Below are positions 7,783-15,574 of a DNA stretch of 44,823 nt, one piece after another. The notes beneath the pieces were generated by a model, which ran no database searches, was not told the origin of the DNA, and saw only the letters and a program-made list of their open reading frames with translations. The stretch comes from Lutibacter sp. B1 (GTDB lineage Bacteria; Bacteroidota; Bacteroidia; Flavobacteriales; Flavobacteriaceae), in the NCBI RefSeq assembly GCF_012524075.1, contig NZ_JAAZUI010000023.1:1-44823 (forward strand), written 5' to 3'. The stretch's first letter is position 1; each line of letters starts with the position of its first letter. Both the position numbers and the translations under genes were made by a program.

Positions 7783-8859
7783 TTATTGAATTGTAATTTT
7801 CACTCCATTAAACAATTTACCTTCAGCAGAAACTATGTATGCTTCGTCTGCATTTAAACCAGATAGTACTTCTACTTGATCTCCAAAAGTTCTACCCAAA
7901 CGCAACCAACGTAATATGGCTGTATTGCTTTGACTTACTGTATATATACCAGATAATTGGCCGTTAATTATAATAGCATCTGTTGGAATTAAAACCATTG
8001 ATGTGTTTGCTTTTCTTTCCACAGGAAATTGTACTGTAGTAAACATTCCAGATAATATATTTGTATCTGTTTTCTCTAAATCTATTTTTACTAAATATTG
8101 CCCACCAGTATTCTTTGCAGATGTACTTATTTCTGTAACTTTTCCTTTTATGGTTTTATTAATAGACTTTACTAATACATCAACCGAAGAACCATTTTTA
8201 ATTTCAGAAATTTCTGTTTCTGGAACCATTGCCATCACTTCAAAATTCTCAGGCGTTTCCATACTTATTAATGGTACTCCAGGATTAGCCATACTTCCAG
8301 CCTCTACATTCTTTCTAGTAACTATTCCGCTAAAAGGTGCAGTAATATTGCTGTAAGCAAACTGTGCGTTTATTTCATTTTTCATTTGGTTTGCAGCTTC
8401 TACTCTAGCTTTTGCCATGTCATAATTAGCTGTCATGTCATCCATTTCTTTTTGAGATGCGCTATTATCTGCAAATAAATTTTGAAAACGATTGTAATCT
8501 TTTTGTGCATTTCTTAAAGCAGCACTTGCTTCTGTAATTCCTGCATTTACTTGTGCTCTTTTTGCTTGTAAATCGCTATTATTGATTGAAACTAATATTT
8601 GTCCTTTATTTACTTTATCTCCAACATTTACATGCACTTTATTAACGAAACCCATCATTCTGGTACTTAAATCTGCACTATGAGATGCTTGAATTTTTCC
8701 ACTAACAGATAAAAATGGACTGTTGCTATTTGCTACCACTTGACTTGTTTTTACAGAAATTGCTGGCGAATTATCTACAACAGGTTTTTTGTCTTTGCTA
8801 CCACAACTTGCTACTAATAGCACTACAGAAAGTGTTAGGATTGTATATATTTTTTTCAT
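7783..8859 (-). CDS. RND periplasmic adaptor (membrane fusion protein), lipoprotein
   Basis: The 358-residue adaptor connects the RND permease to the TolC channel. It starts with a lipoprotein signal (VASC, Cys19), then a half-lipoyl motif (VNVGDKVNKGQILVSIN), a helical hairpin (about 95-165), the second lipoyl half with TAPFSGIVTRKNVEAG, and beta-barrel and membrane-proximal domains ending at GVKITIQ. Length and order are typical of HlyD/AcrA-type adaptors. It follows the tolC stop by 8 bases. No metal-binding extensions are present, unlike CusB in this window. Confidence 0.9.
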   Translation of the reverse strand: MKKIYTILTLSVVLLVASCGSKDKKPVVDNSPAISVKTSQVVANSNSPFLSVSGKIQASHSADLSTRMMGFVNKVHVNVGDKVNKGQILVSINNSDLQAKRAQVNAGITEASAALRNAQKDYNRFQNLFADNSASQKEMDDMTANYDMAKARVEAANQMKNEINAQFAYSNITAPFSGIVTRKNVEAGSMANPGVPLISMETPENFEVMAMVPETEISEIKNGSSVDVLVKSINKTIKGKVTEISTSAKNTGGQYLVKIDLEKTDTNILSGMFTTVQFPVERKANTSMVLIPTDAIIINGQLSGIYTVSQSNTAILRWLRLGRTFGDQVEVLSGLNADEAYIVSAEGKLFNGVKITIQ

Positions 8860-8867
8860 CTTAAAAA

Positions 8868-10178
8868 TTATTCTTTAGTTAAAAATTGTAAATAAGCTTG
8901 TGCGTAATTGTATTCAAAAATAGTTTGGTAATATTCTAATTGCTTTTGTGCATATTGTGTTTCAGCAATTAACAAATCGGATGTTTTTTCTAAACCTTCT
9001 TTAAATCTATTGGTTCTTATTCTTAAAGATTCTTCTGATTGTTGTAGTGCTAAAGAGGTTAGTTTTAGTTTATTTTCAGCATCTAAAAAAGCACGTTTTG
9101 CTTTATTCAATTCTAAATTACTTTGGGACACATATTGCTTGTATTCTAGCTTAGATTTTTCAAATTCCGCCTTACTTTTCTGTTCTTTTCCAAATCGCTT
9201 TGAACCTTGAAAAATATCCCAACTTAATTGCGCTCCAATCAAATACCCATTGGCATCACCTTGAAAAATTTGGTCATCATACAATTCGTAACTCCCAAAT
9301 GCATTTAAACGTGGTAGAAAAGCCATTTTATCTGCTTTATTCATAGCCTCATATGCATTAGAAGCTAATTGCATTGCTTTGATGTCTGAACGATTTTCTG
9401 AAATCGTTTTATCTTCAACTGTAAATGTTGCAACAGTTAATTCATCTGATGGTGTATAAACTACATAGTTTTCATCATTCATTAAAAATGATAAGTAATT
9501 AGATGCGTTTTGCACATTACTTTTTGCTGTTTGTAATTGGTTTTGCACTTCGGTGACTCTTACTTCAACATTCAACACATCTGCACGTTGTAAATAACCT
9601 TGTTTAAAGCTATTATCTGCTAACTTTTTATTGTCGTTTGCGGCTTTTAAAGCTTTTTCTAAAACAGCAACCGCTTTATATGCTAATTGTAATTGCATGT
9701 ATGCTTTCTCAACCTCAAAAACTAAATAATCTTGTGTGCGTTCTGTTTTTAAAGACATCGCTTCCATTTTAGACTTGGCAGCTTTACGTTGGTAAATACC
9801 ATCTAAATTGATTAATGGTTGCTGAATTTCGAACTTTGTTGCGTAGTTTTCTATCTGTGAAGGATCATTTAGTAAAGCAGGATTAAAATCGTTTTGCGTT
9901 AATATTTCCTGATTCAACTTAGAACCAAAAGCCATTAACGGATTGGTGGTTGCAATGCCTGTATAACTTGCTGTAATATTTGGTAAAAACACAGCATTGG
10001 TCTGCCTGTAATCTGCTCTGGCTTGATTAAATTCTTCTTCCGAAATTTTTATTGATATGTTATCTTCCGAGACTTTAGACAAAACCTCTGTTTTTGTAAT
10101 AGGCACCAACTCTTGGGACGCTGCATGATGCACATTAAACAAAAACAAAATGACACATATGTTACTTATTTTTCTCAT
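8868..10178 (-). CDS. TolC-family outer membrane efflux channel
   Basis: The 436-residue protein has a signal peptide ending near HHAASQ and then two repeats of long helices with the beta strands of a TolC-type trimer. Typical features are QPLINLDGIYQRKAAKS and the later helix EESLRIRTNRFKEGLEKTSDL. It provides the outer membrane exit for the adaptor and permease encoded just downstream. The first ~47 codons and the leader are duplicated in the chimera at 2659-2950. The upstream region holds three 12-bp tandem repeats and a TAnnTTTG box. Confidence 0.9.
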   Translation of the reverse strand: MRKISNICVILFLFNVHHAASQELVPITKTEVLSKVSEDNISIKISEEEFNQARADYRQTNAVFLPNITASYTGIATTNPLMAFGSKLNQEILTQNDFNPALLNDPSQIENYATKFEIQQPLINLDGIYQRKAAKSKMEAMSLKTERTQDYLVFEVEKAYMQLQLAYKAVAVLEKALKAANDNKKLADNSFKQGYLQRADVLNVEVRVTEVQNQLQTAKSNVQNASNYLSFLMNDENYVVYTPSDELTVATFTVEDKTISENRSDIKAMQLASNAYEAMNKADKMAFLPRLNAFGSYELYDDQIFQGDANGYLIGAQLSWDIFQGSKRFGKEQKSKAEFEKSKLEYKQYVSQSNLELNKAKRAFLDAENKLKLTSLALQQSEESLRIRTNRFKEGLEKTSDLLIAETQYAQKQLEYYQTIFEYNYAQAYLQFLTKE

Positions 10179-10197
10179 TGATTCTTAATTTATACTG

Positions 10198-10205
10198 CAA
10201 AACTA
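10198..10205 (-). promoter_or_regulatory. Candidate -7 box of the tolC operon
   Basis: TAGTTTTG on the minus strand matches TAnnTTTG and lies 19 bases before the tolC start codon. The identical box is kept in the duplicated leader at 2942-2949. No clear -33 TTG is visible at the usual distance. Confidence 0.45.
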
Positions 10206-10211
10206 CTTTAC

Positions 10212-10247
10212 TTTTGTGTTCATTTTTGTGTTCATTTTTGTGTTCAT
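10212..10247 (+). repeat. Three tandem 12-bp repeats upstream of tolC
   Basis: The unit TTTTGTGTTCAT is repeated three times exactly, directly upstream of the tolC -7 box. On the transcribed strand each unit reads ATGAACACAAAA. It may be a set of regulator sites or simple slippage. The duplicated leader near 2950 lacks the repeats. Confidence 0.75.
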
Positions 10248-10273
10248 TTTTCTAATATTTTTTTGTTAATGAA

Positions 10274-10522
10274 TTAATTTTCAAGGTTATTGCTTTTATG
10301 TGTTTCTATATACGTTTGTAATAATGCTTTTAAACTATCTAGATAATCGGAAAAAGTGTTAACGGTTAGCTCGGGGTGATCAATCGCAGGAATGGTGGCA
10401 GGATTTTCATCCAGATACCTGTACAATTCCGGATATTCTTGTTCTAACTTCAACGTCAAATCGTTGATTTCCTTAGTAAGCTGTTGTAGTTTTTTCATCA
10501 TTCTGATTTCAAAATTCCTCAA
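10274..10522 (-). CDS. Conserved hypothetical coiled-coil protein
   Basis: The 82-residue acidic, soluble protein has a helical start (KKLQQLTKEINDLTLKLEQE) followed by YPELYRYLDENPATIP and a second helix. Small proteins with this pattern accompany efflux genes in Bacteroidota, but I do not know a function. Translation may start at the internal MMKK (10501 or 10498) rather than 10522, because similar proteins tend to begin MKKL. It sits between block A and tolC and has no signal peptide. Confidence 0.6.
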   Translation of the reverse strand: MRNFEIRMMKKLQQLTKEINDLTLKLEQEYPELYRYLDENPATIPAIDHPELTVNTFSDYLDSLKALLQTYIETHKSNNLEN

Positions 10523-10611
10523 TCACCCTCTTTCAGTTTTTCTTTGTCTTGTACTTCTCATAATCAATGTCATTCCTTTTAATTTACCATGATTATGAAA
10601 ATTGAATTTGA

Positions 10612-10872
10612 TTAACTCATCAAATTCGATGAAGCTAATTTAATATTTTCATCTTTCAATGGAAATCCAACAGCTGTTAAAATTTCTTTAAACGAATCCA
10701 AATTAAAAGAAATTGGGTCGTATTCTATGTATAGATGCTCCTCCTCAAGACATAGACTAATAATTCCAGCTATGTTCAAAAAAGGTTTAAATTTTAAGCG
10801 AAAGTTACTTTGTTCTTCTGTTGTAAGCGTTCTGTTTGTTTTCAATACTTCAAGCTTAAATGAATTTTTCAT
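10612..10872 (-). CDS. HMA-fold-like small protein without CxxC (block A copy)
   Basis: The 86-residue protein has the strand-helix-strand-strand-helix-strand pattern of heavy-metal-associated domains, including EEHLYIEYDP followed by SFKEILTAVGFPL, which resembles the usual VEYDP...ElieaIe.aGY ending. The loop that normally holds CxxC instead reads KTNRTLTTEEQ, so metal binding by that site is lost. One Cys remains, in SLCLEEE. It has no signal peptide. It is a paralogue of 22398-22649 and a partial copy is in the scar at 2659. Function unknown; it may pair with true HMA domains. Confidence 0.7.
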   Translation of the reverse strand: MKNSFKLEVLKTNRTLTTEEQSNFRLKFKPFLNIAGIISLCLEEEHLYIEYDPISFNLDSFKEILTAVGFPLKDENIKLASSNLMS

Positions 10873-10954
10873 GATTTTAATTTTTAATGTTTATTAATAC
10901 GTTATACGAGATACTGGTCATCATTTACGCATCTCAAGTAATTACCCCATCGTT

Positions 10955-11332
10955 TTAATCTTTGTCATCTTCATCATCTTCCATTTTACATTGGCACGTT
11001 CCATCTTCTTTTTTACACTCACATTCACACTTCATCCCTTTTTCTTTTTTCATTGTGGCCATTTTTTCCTTCATCTTTTTTGACATTGTTGTGTCCTTTT
11101 CCATCATCTTCATCATTTTTTCCATCATCATTTTTGACATCATAGAATCTTTCTTTACCATTTTTTCCATCATTTCCATTCTCATTTCGGGATTGTTGCT
11201 AATGGCCGTCATAACCTGTTCCTTCTTTTTAGGGTCTTTCAAAATCTTGTCTGTGTTTTGTGCATTGCTTTGAAAACTTATCATCGAAGCTACCAAAATC
11301 ATTAAAATACCTGCATTTTTAATTTGTTTCAT
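10955..11332 (-). CDS. Secreted Met/Lys-rich metal-binding-like protein
   Basis: The 125-residue protein has a signal peptide ending near SFQSNAQ. A central region is dominated by Met and Lys (MMEKMMKMMEKD and related runs). A C-terminal Cys-rich patch (KCECECKKEDGTCQC) is followed by an acidic tail. Met-rich periplasmic proteins often bind Cu+ or Ag+, while the Cys patch could bind Cu, Cd or Zn. It is the only member of block A missing from block B, where a 39-codon unrelated short frame lies instead. Likely a periplasmic metal buffer; this is inference from composition. Confidence 0.7.
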   Translation of the reverse strand: MKQIKNAGILMILVASMISFQSNAQNTDKILKDPKKKEQVMTAISNNPEMRMEMMEKMVKKDSMMSKMMMEKMMKMMEKDTTMSKKMKEKMATMKKEKGMKCECECKKEDGTCQCKMEDDEDDKD

Positions 11333-11397
11333 AATATTTGTATTTAATTAATATTTAATTGTTATTGGATTTCATTCTATCAAACACTTGTAACAAA

Positions 11398-11646
11398 CTA
11401 AGTGCAATACATAAACTCCATAAATTTATTTGGTTTACCTTCTAAACAAAGTTTAGCCTGTTTAATTTCACTATCTAGTAACTCTATAAATTTATCATTA
11501 TCACATAAGCCTATTTGAAAACCATTCACGTTTGCCATAATTAGAGGGTTTTTTTCCTTAATTATTTGTTCCCTAAACGCCATACATTCATTTATGTGAT
11601 ATGTTGCGTCGCATTTTAACTGTTTACTAATGTTTGATTTTTTCAT
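11398..11646 (-). CDS. Conserved small Cys-containing protein (block A copy)
   Basis: The 82-residue soluble protein has four Cys (KCDATYH, INEC, GLCDND, LCLEGK) plus one near the C-terminus. I do not recognise the family. The paralogue at 22841-23089 keeps these Cys residues, and the substitutions between copies are conservative, so it is under selection as a protein. No signal peptide. In both blocks it lies between the membrane protein and the HMA-like protein. A role in cytoplasmic metal handling is possible. Confidence 0.65.
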   Translation of the reverse strand: MKKSNISKQLKCDATYHINECMAFREQIIKEKNPLIMANVNGFQIGLCDNDKFIELLDSEIKQAKLCLEGKPNKFMEFMYCT

Positions 11647-11745
11647 ATTATATAAATTTTCATTAATTTTTTTTAAGCATAAAAATCAGAATGTCATTCT
11701 GGTTGTCTCCTGTAAATATTTGTAACATTTAATCAAAATTATTTT

Positions 11746-11970
11746 TCAATTTTTGTTTTTTCTAAACCAAACCAGATAAATAAGTAGTAGAGAAATCAAT
11801 CCAGGAACAATTATTAAAACCGAGTTGAGCGTTTTTGTTATAGTTATTCCGAACCAAACCAGAGGAAACGATTCCGAATACTTTAAAACAGTTTGACCAA
11901 TGGTTACAGAAGCTAAAATACCTGCTATGAACATTATAATTACTTTTAAATTTTCCATGGTCTTAGACAT
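11746..11970 (-). CDS. Small two-helix membrane protein (block A copy)
   Basis: I place the start at MSKTMENLK (11970), because the paralogue at 23172-23405 begins there. That gives 74 residues with hydrophobic segments at about 8-28 and 47-68 and a charged RKNKN tail. The gene follows the DUF302 stop by 7 bases. In block B the two genes overlap as TAATG, so they are translationally coupled. The family is unknown to me. The product may anchor or assist the DUF302 protein. Confidence 0.65.
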   Translation of the reverse strand: MSKTMENLKVIIMFIAGILASVTIGQTVLKYSESFPLVWFGITITKTLNSVLIIVPGLISLLLIYLVWFRKNKN

Positions 11971-11977
11971 TAAATCA

Positions 11978-12364
11978 TTAAATATTGTCAATAACACTTT
12001 TCAGCTTATCTCTCACTTCTGCGGCGACTTTTCTCAATGTTTCATTCTCTACTGCACTCATAGAAGCAGCGGGGTCAACCGCAGAAACTTCTATTATTCC
12101 TTTTTCTCTTTCTTGAACGATAACATTACAAGGCAACATTGCGCCAATTTTATCTTCAGCTTGCAGTGCTTTATATGCAAACGGAGGATTGCAAGCACCC
12201 AAGATTCTGTAATTATAGAAATCCACATCGAGCTTTTTCTTCAACGTAGCTTTAATGTCTATTTCAGTTAATATACCAAAACCTTCTTTTTTTAGCTCTT
12301 CAGTGACTTTTTCAACTATCTGATCAAAATTTCCAGAAATGATTTTATTGAAATAATAGTTCAT
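11978..12364 (-). CDS. DUF302 domain protein (block A copy)
   Basis: The 128-residue protein matches the DUF302 family. It has an N-terminal strand and helix, then FYNYRILGACNPPFAYKAL and IGAMLPCNVIVQE, where the two Cys residues and the conserved Asn-Pro sit. It then has EVSAVDP and a C-terminal helix. DUF302 proteins are small, often found with thiol or metal stress genes, and have no established reaction. The block B copy differs at about 14 positions by my count. It is the first gene of the block. Confidence 0.85.
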   Translation of the reverse strand: MNYYFNKIISGNFDQIVEKVTEELKKEGFGILTEIDIKATLKKKLDVDFYNYRILGACNPPFAYKALQAEDKIGAMLPCNVIVQEREKGIIEVSAVDPAASMSAVENETLRKVAAEVRDKLKSVIDNI

Positions 12365-12430
12365 AATTATTTTTTATTTGGTATTAATAGATTCACTTTA
12401 TAAATTTCCTCTTTGATTCCGACTGAACCC

Positions 12431-12655
12431 TTACTCCGCTTCTAGCATTCTTTTTCTTTCTTCAAACTCTTCTGTAGAGATATCTCCTGAAGCGTATTTA
12501 CGTCTTAAAATTTCCAAAGAAGAATCTTTTCCTTTCTTATTAATCAAATATGGTTTTAACACCAAAAAGATTACTATTAATATGACAACCCAAAAGAGCC
12601 ACCAGAATCCGTGCATTCCAAAATAATGCCAATCGTTGTTACATTCGTACCACAT
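12431..12655 (-). CDS. SHOCT-domain small membrane protein
   Basis: The 74-residue protein has one Trp-rich membrane segment (about 17-36), a basic stretch, and a C-terminal SHOCT motif: SSLEILRRKYASGDISTEEF followed by EERKRMLE. SHOCT domains are short oligomerisation or interaction tails found on many small membrane proteins. The N-terminus YECNNDWHYFGMHGF has a Cys and two His that could bind metal. It lies between the cytochrome gene and block A in the same direction and is probably in the same transcript. Confidence 0.85.
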   Translation of the reverse strand: MWYECNNDWHYFGMHGFWWLFWVVILIVIFLVLKPYLINKKGKDSSLEILRRKYASGDISTEEFEERKRMLEAE

Positions 12656-12728
12656 GATTTTTAAATTTTAGTATTAATTATTTTATGTTTTAAAGCAAAT
12701 AACTTCTACACTGTATATTCAATATTAT

Positions 12729-13427
12729 TTATCTCATCCCCATACCACAACCACAGCCTCTTCGCATTCTGTAGTTAGAGTTTTGAGCACTACTTTTCAG
12801 AGTACTTAAATAGGCATAGATATCTTCTTTATTTTTATTTTCCATAGCCTCAAATGAAGGCATATAACAAGGACCCATATTTAATATTTGTTTAAATTGG
12901 GAAATATTAACCCAATTATTAACTCCATTAAGTAGAGGAGGCTTCATTCCCCATTGCATTTGTTTTGGTGAATTTGAATTTTCTACATCTGGTTCGTGGC
13001 ATTGTGCACAATTTGCCACAAAAAGATTTTTACCTTGTTCTATAGAAGAAACTTCAGTTACAATAGCTGACTCAGTTGATTCACCGTATAAAAAACCTAC
13101 AATGGCTTTTCTTTCTGAATCAGATAAATGAGAGAAATTAGGCATTATATTCCTTCCTGTTTTAAGCAGTTCACTTATATGATCTTTACTCAACTTTTGA
13201 TTGATATCTACTAAAGAAGGAAAAGTCGGTAAGTTTCCTTGCCGTTCAGAGCCGTGACAAACAGCACAGTTATTTTGAAATAGTTCACTACCTGTTATCT
13301 TTAGCTCTTTTTTAATAGGCTGATAATTGTTTGTAGCAATTTTAGAATTATTGCTTTGAAAACCATACGCTAACATAATTAATATGGTTAATAATAAACC
13401 GAAACCTATATTCATTTTTGTTTTCAT
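12729..13427 (-). CDS. Dihaem c-type cytochrome with Cys/Gly-rich tail
   Basis: The 232-residue exported protein has an N-terminal membrane or signal segment and two haem-binding motifs, CAVCH (54-58) and CAQCH (140-144). Each lies in a cytochrome c domain with likely axial Met (IMPNF and YMPSF). The C-terminus ends RRGCGCGMGMR, unusual for a cytochrome and possibly a metal-binding tag. It is expected in the periplasm or on the membrane, passing electrons. Its promoter carries the TGCA-N7-TGCA operator, tying it to the metal response. The partner enzyme is not identified. Confidence 0.85.
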   Translation of the reverse strand: MKTKMNIGFGLLLTILIMLAYGFQSNNSKIATNNYQPIKKELKITGSELFQNNCAVCHGSERQGNLPTFPSLVDINQKLSKDHISELLKTGRNIMPNFSHLSDSERKAIVGFLYGESTESAIVTEVSSIEQGKNLFVANCAQCHEPDVENSNSPKQMQWGMKPPLLNGVNNWVNISQFKQILNMGPCYMPSFEAMENKNKEDIYAYLSTLKSSAQNSNYRMRRGCGCGMGMR

Positions 13428-13456
13428 ATTGTACTTATTTACGAATTAATATTCAA

Positions 13457-13492
13457 TAAAAGTACTTCTATTTATAGTGCAACGGAAGTGCA
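13457..13492 (-). promoter_or_regulatory. Cytochrome c promoter with TGCA-N7-TGCA operator
   Basis: On the minus strand TGCACTTCCGTTGCA (13492-13478) is followed 13 bases later by TACTTTTA (13464-13457), a near match to TAnnTTTG. The operator begins one base after the stop codon of the Fur-family gene, so it separates that gene from the cytochrome gene and gives the latter its own promoter. Confidence 0.65.
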
Positions 13493-13493
13493 T

Positions 13494-13907
13494 TTATGTG
13501 TTGCATTTATCACAAATACCTGTAACCGTTAAACTAACATTATCTGCCTCATAACCATCAGGTAACTTTATATAAGGAATTTTATTTTTGGGAAAACAAA
13601 TAGTTTCATTACAAATTTTACAGTGAAAATGTACATGCAAATCCGTTTCTATTTCACAATGGCAATTTTCTTCACACAACGCATATTTTGTAATTCCGGT
13701 GCCATCAACAATTTTATGTGCAATTTCGTTTTTTACAAAGGTTTTTAAAGTACGGTATATTGTAGTTCTGTCTGATTTTATAAAATGATCTTCTAAGTCC
13801 GTTAAACTAACTGCTGCATTTTTATTTCTGAGAAGTTGTAAAACCAACAAGCGCATAGCAGTTGGTTTTACATTCTTATTCTCCAATATTTTTTCCAAAT
13901 CTTGCAT
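13494..13907 (-). CDS. Fur-family metal-dependent transcriptional regulator
   Basis: The 137-residue protein has the Fur winged helix (about 8-75, recognition helix SDRTTIYRTLKTF at 45-57). The dimerisation domain contains HVHFHCKIC (91-99). The CxxC pairs at 96/99 and 132/135 would bind structural zinc. The regulatory site residues His91, His93 and His95 are present. Fur-family members sense Fe, Zn, Ni, Mn or peroxide; which applies here cannot be told. It follows the P-II-like gene by 4 bases at the end of the czc transcript. The operators in this window may be its targets, because one lies directly downstream of it. Confidence 0.88.
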   Translation of the reverse strand: MQDLEKILENKNVKPTAMRLLVLQLLRNKNAAVSLTDLEDHFIKSDRTTIYRTLKTFVKNEIAHKIVDGTGITKYALCEENCHCEIETDLHVHFHCKICNETICFPKNKIPYIKLPDGYEADNVSLTVTGICDKCNT

Positions 13908-13911
13908 AGTG

Positions 13912-14250
13912 CTAAATATTAAATCTTTTTATGGATTTGCCTGTTTTAATTCTGTACGCATCATTAATGTCTGATACATAAATAATCCCATCTGCAGGAT
14001 ACGGTGTAGCGGCATTTTTACAAATGAGCTGGCAAGCTTGTTCGGCTTCTTCATTTTGGCAAACCAATTCAAGTTTAATCATTTTACTGTCCGCAAAGTG
14101 AAATTTTAACGAAGGCAATGAGTCCTCACGTTTATAAGTTCCTGTTCCTTCACACTCGGATAATGTTACACTTTCAAAGCCCTTTTCTTTAAGGGCTGCT
14201 ACTACTTTCTCTAATTTAATTGGTTTTATAAATGCTTTAATTTCTTTCAT
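13912..14250 (-). CDS. P-II-family-like regulator in the czc operon
   Basis: I choose the start at MKEIKAFIKPIKLEKVVAAL (14250), which matches how P-II proteins begin; an upstream ATG at 14301 would add 17 unrelated residues. The 112-residue protein keeps the ferredoxin-like P-II fold, with the T-loop region replaced by CEGTGTYKREDSLPSLKFHF, and ends with IIYVSDINDAYRIKTGKS, like the P-II C-loop. P-II-like proteins beside CzcA-type pumps are known in many bacteria and are thought to sense metal or a ligand. The Cys and His residues here could bind metal. Confidence 0.8.
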   Translation of the reverse strand: MKEIKAFIKPIKLEKVVAALKEKGFESVTLSECEGTGTYKREDSLPSLKFHFADSKMIKLELVCQNEEAEQACQLICKNAATPYPADGIIYVSDINDAYRIKTGKSIKRFNI

Positions 14251-14365
14251 CTGGTTATATTTAGTTTTTTTTAATGTCAAATGTAATAAGCAAATAGTCA
14301 TTTCGGTTGGTATTGAAATACTGATTACGCTTATTTCATCTTTTCAAATTTTATATTGACTTAAT

Positions 14366-15571
14366 TTAATCATCATCACCAAACTCACCTTTTTGCATTT
14401 CAGAGTTTAGGTAATATGCTCCTTTAATTACAATAATAGTTGTTGGTGAAATTTCTTCAATAAATAAAACTTCAGAGAATCCTAAATCTGAAATACCTCT
14501 GTTTACTTGAATCTTTTCAAATTCAATGTTCTCGTCAGTCTTCTCCTTTTGAACAAACACATAATCCAATCCTTTTTCACTTATAAAGGCTTCATCGGAT
14601 AATGCATTTACTATCTTATTTGAAGTAACTATTCTTGCATCTACGAACATTCCAGCTAAAAACTCGTGACGTTTCTCAATTATATCCGCGTGAACTTTTA
14701 CAGATCGGGTGTTCATATCAAGTACTTTACCTACATTAAAAATTTCTGCTTCATAGATTTTATCGGGTGTTGTTGTTAGCGAAAACGTGATTTTTTGACC
14801 CACTTTGGCTTTGTCAATATCTTTTTCAAAAACTTTCAACCCTAAATGTAAGTGATCATTGTCTACAATTTCAAACATTTCTTGTTCTGGAGAAACAAAT
14901 TTACCAATATTTATTGCTATACTTTGAACATAACCATTAATTGGAGCAATTACAGGTATAGAAGAAATAATTTGATTATTCTCCAATTCTGAAACATTTA
15001 TTCCTATTAATTGTAAAGTAGATTTGGAGGCGTTTAGTGCTGATTTTCCTTCATTATATGCCGCTTCTACTTCTTGAAAAGATTTGGAGGATACAATACC
15101 CTCTTTTAAAAGTGCCTCCTTACGTTTATAATCTTTTTCTAAATAGGAAATATTACTTTTGTCTATAAGATACTCGCGCTGCATTGTTATAAATTTAGGG
15201 TTGTTCAATTGGGCAATTACCTGACCTTTTTTCACATAATCACCCTCAATAACACCAACACTTTGAACACGACCACCAACGATAGCACTAACACTTGCCA
15301 TATTTTGTGGAGGTACTTCTAATTGCCCATTCACTTTAAATGAAGTGCCTAAATCAACTTGTTTAACAACTCCCAATTCTATTTTCATTACCTCTAATTG
15401 TTCGAGTTGCAATGTAAGGGTAGAAGCTTCTTCTTCGTGTTCACCACTTTCTTCTTCATTATTGCCCTCATTATTTTCATTATGTTCATTATTACGAGTA
15501 GTCTTATCTTGACAACTTCCAAAAACAATAAGAAGTAGTAAAATGGCGCTTATTTTTAATGTATTTTTCAT
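14366..15571 (-). CDS. czcB: CzcB-like RND periplasmic adaptor, lipoprotein
   Basis: The 401-residue adaptor starts with a lipoprotein signal (VFGSC, Cys20), followed by a His/Glu/Asn-rich stretch (about 25-50) that may bind zinc. It then has the lipoyl halves (GRVQSVGVIEGDYVKKGQVI and APINGYVQSIAINIGKFV), a helical hairpin between them, and a beta-barrel domain with FLAGMFVDARI. The tail is acidic. It links the CzcA permease to its outer membrane channel. The start codon lies 3 bases after the czcA-C stop, so translation is probably coupled. Confidence 0.88.
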   Translation of the reverse strand: MKNTLKISAILLLLIVFGSCQDKTTRNNEHNENNEGNNEEESGEHEEEASTLTLQLEQLEVMKIELGVVKQVDLGTSFKVNGQLEVPPQNMASVSAIVGGRVQSVGVIEGDYVKKGQVIAQLNNPKFITMQREYLIDKSNISYLEKDYKRKEALLKEGIVSSKSFQEVEAAYNEGKSALNASKSTLQLIGINVSELENNQIISSIPVIAPINGYVQSIAINIGKFVSPEQEMFEIVDNDHLHLGLKVFEKDIDKAKVGQKITFSLTTTPDKIYEAEIFNVGKVLDMNTRSVKVHADIIEKRHEFLAGMFVDARIVTSNKIVNALSDEAFISEKGLDYVFVQKEKTDENIEFEKIQVNRGISDLGFSEVLFIEEISPTTIIVIKGAYYLNSEMQKGEFGDDD

Positions 15572-15574
15572 TTG

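Larger units (their letters stand above)
10588..12409 (-). repeat. Block A: duplicated multigene segment
   Basis: This segment holds, in order of transcription, genes for DUF302, a one-to-two-helix membrane protein, a Cys-containing small protein, a Met-rich protein and an HMA-like protein. The same order, without the Met-rich gene, recurs at 22337-23836. Homology even covers the non-coding leader of the DUF302 gene, ending at the shared CACTTTATAAATTTCC (12394-12409 and 23821-23836). Confidence 0.85.

Noticed and set aside
10212-10247. Small CRISPR array
   Set aside because: The 12-bp units are contiguous with no spacers, and no cas genes are near.
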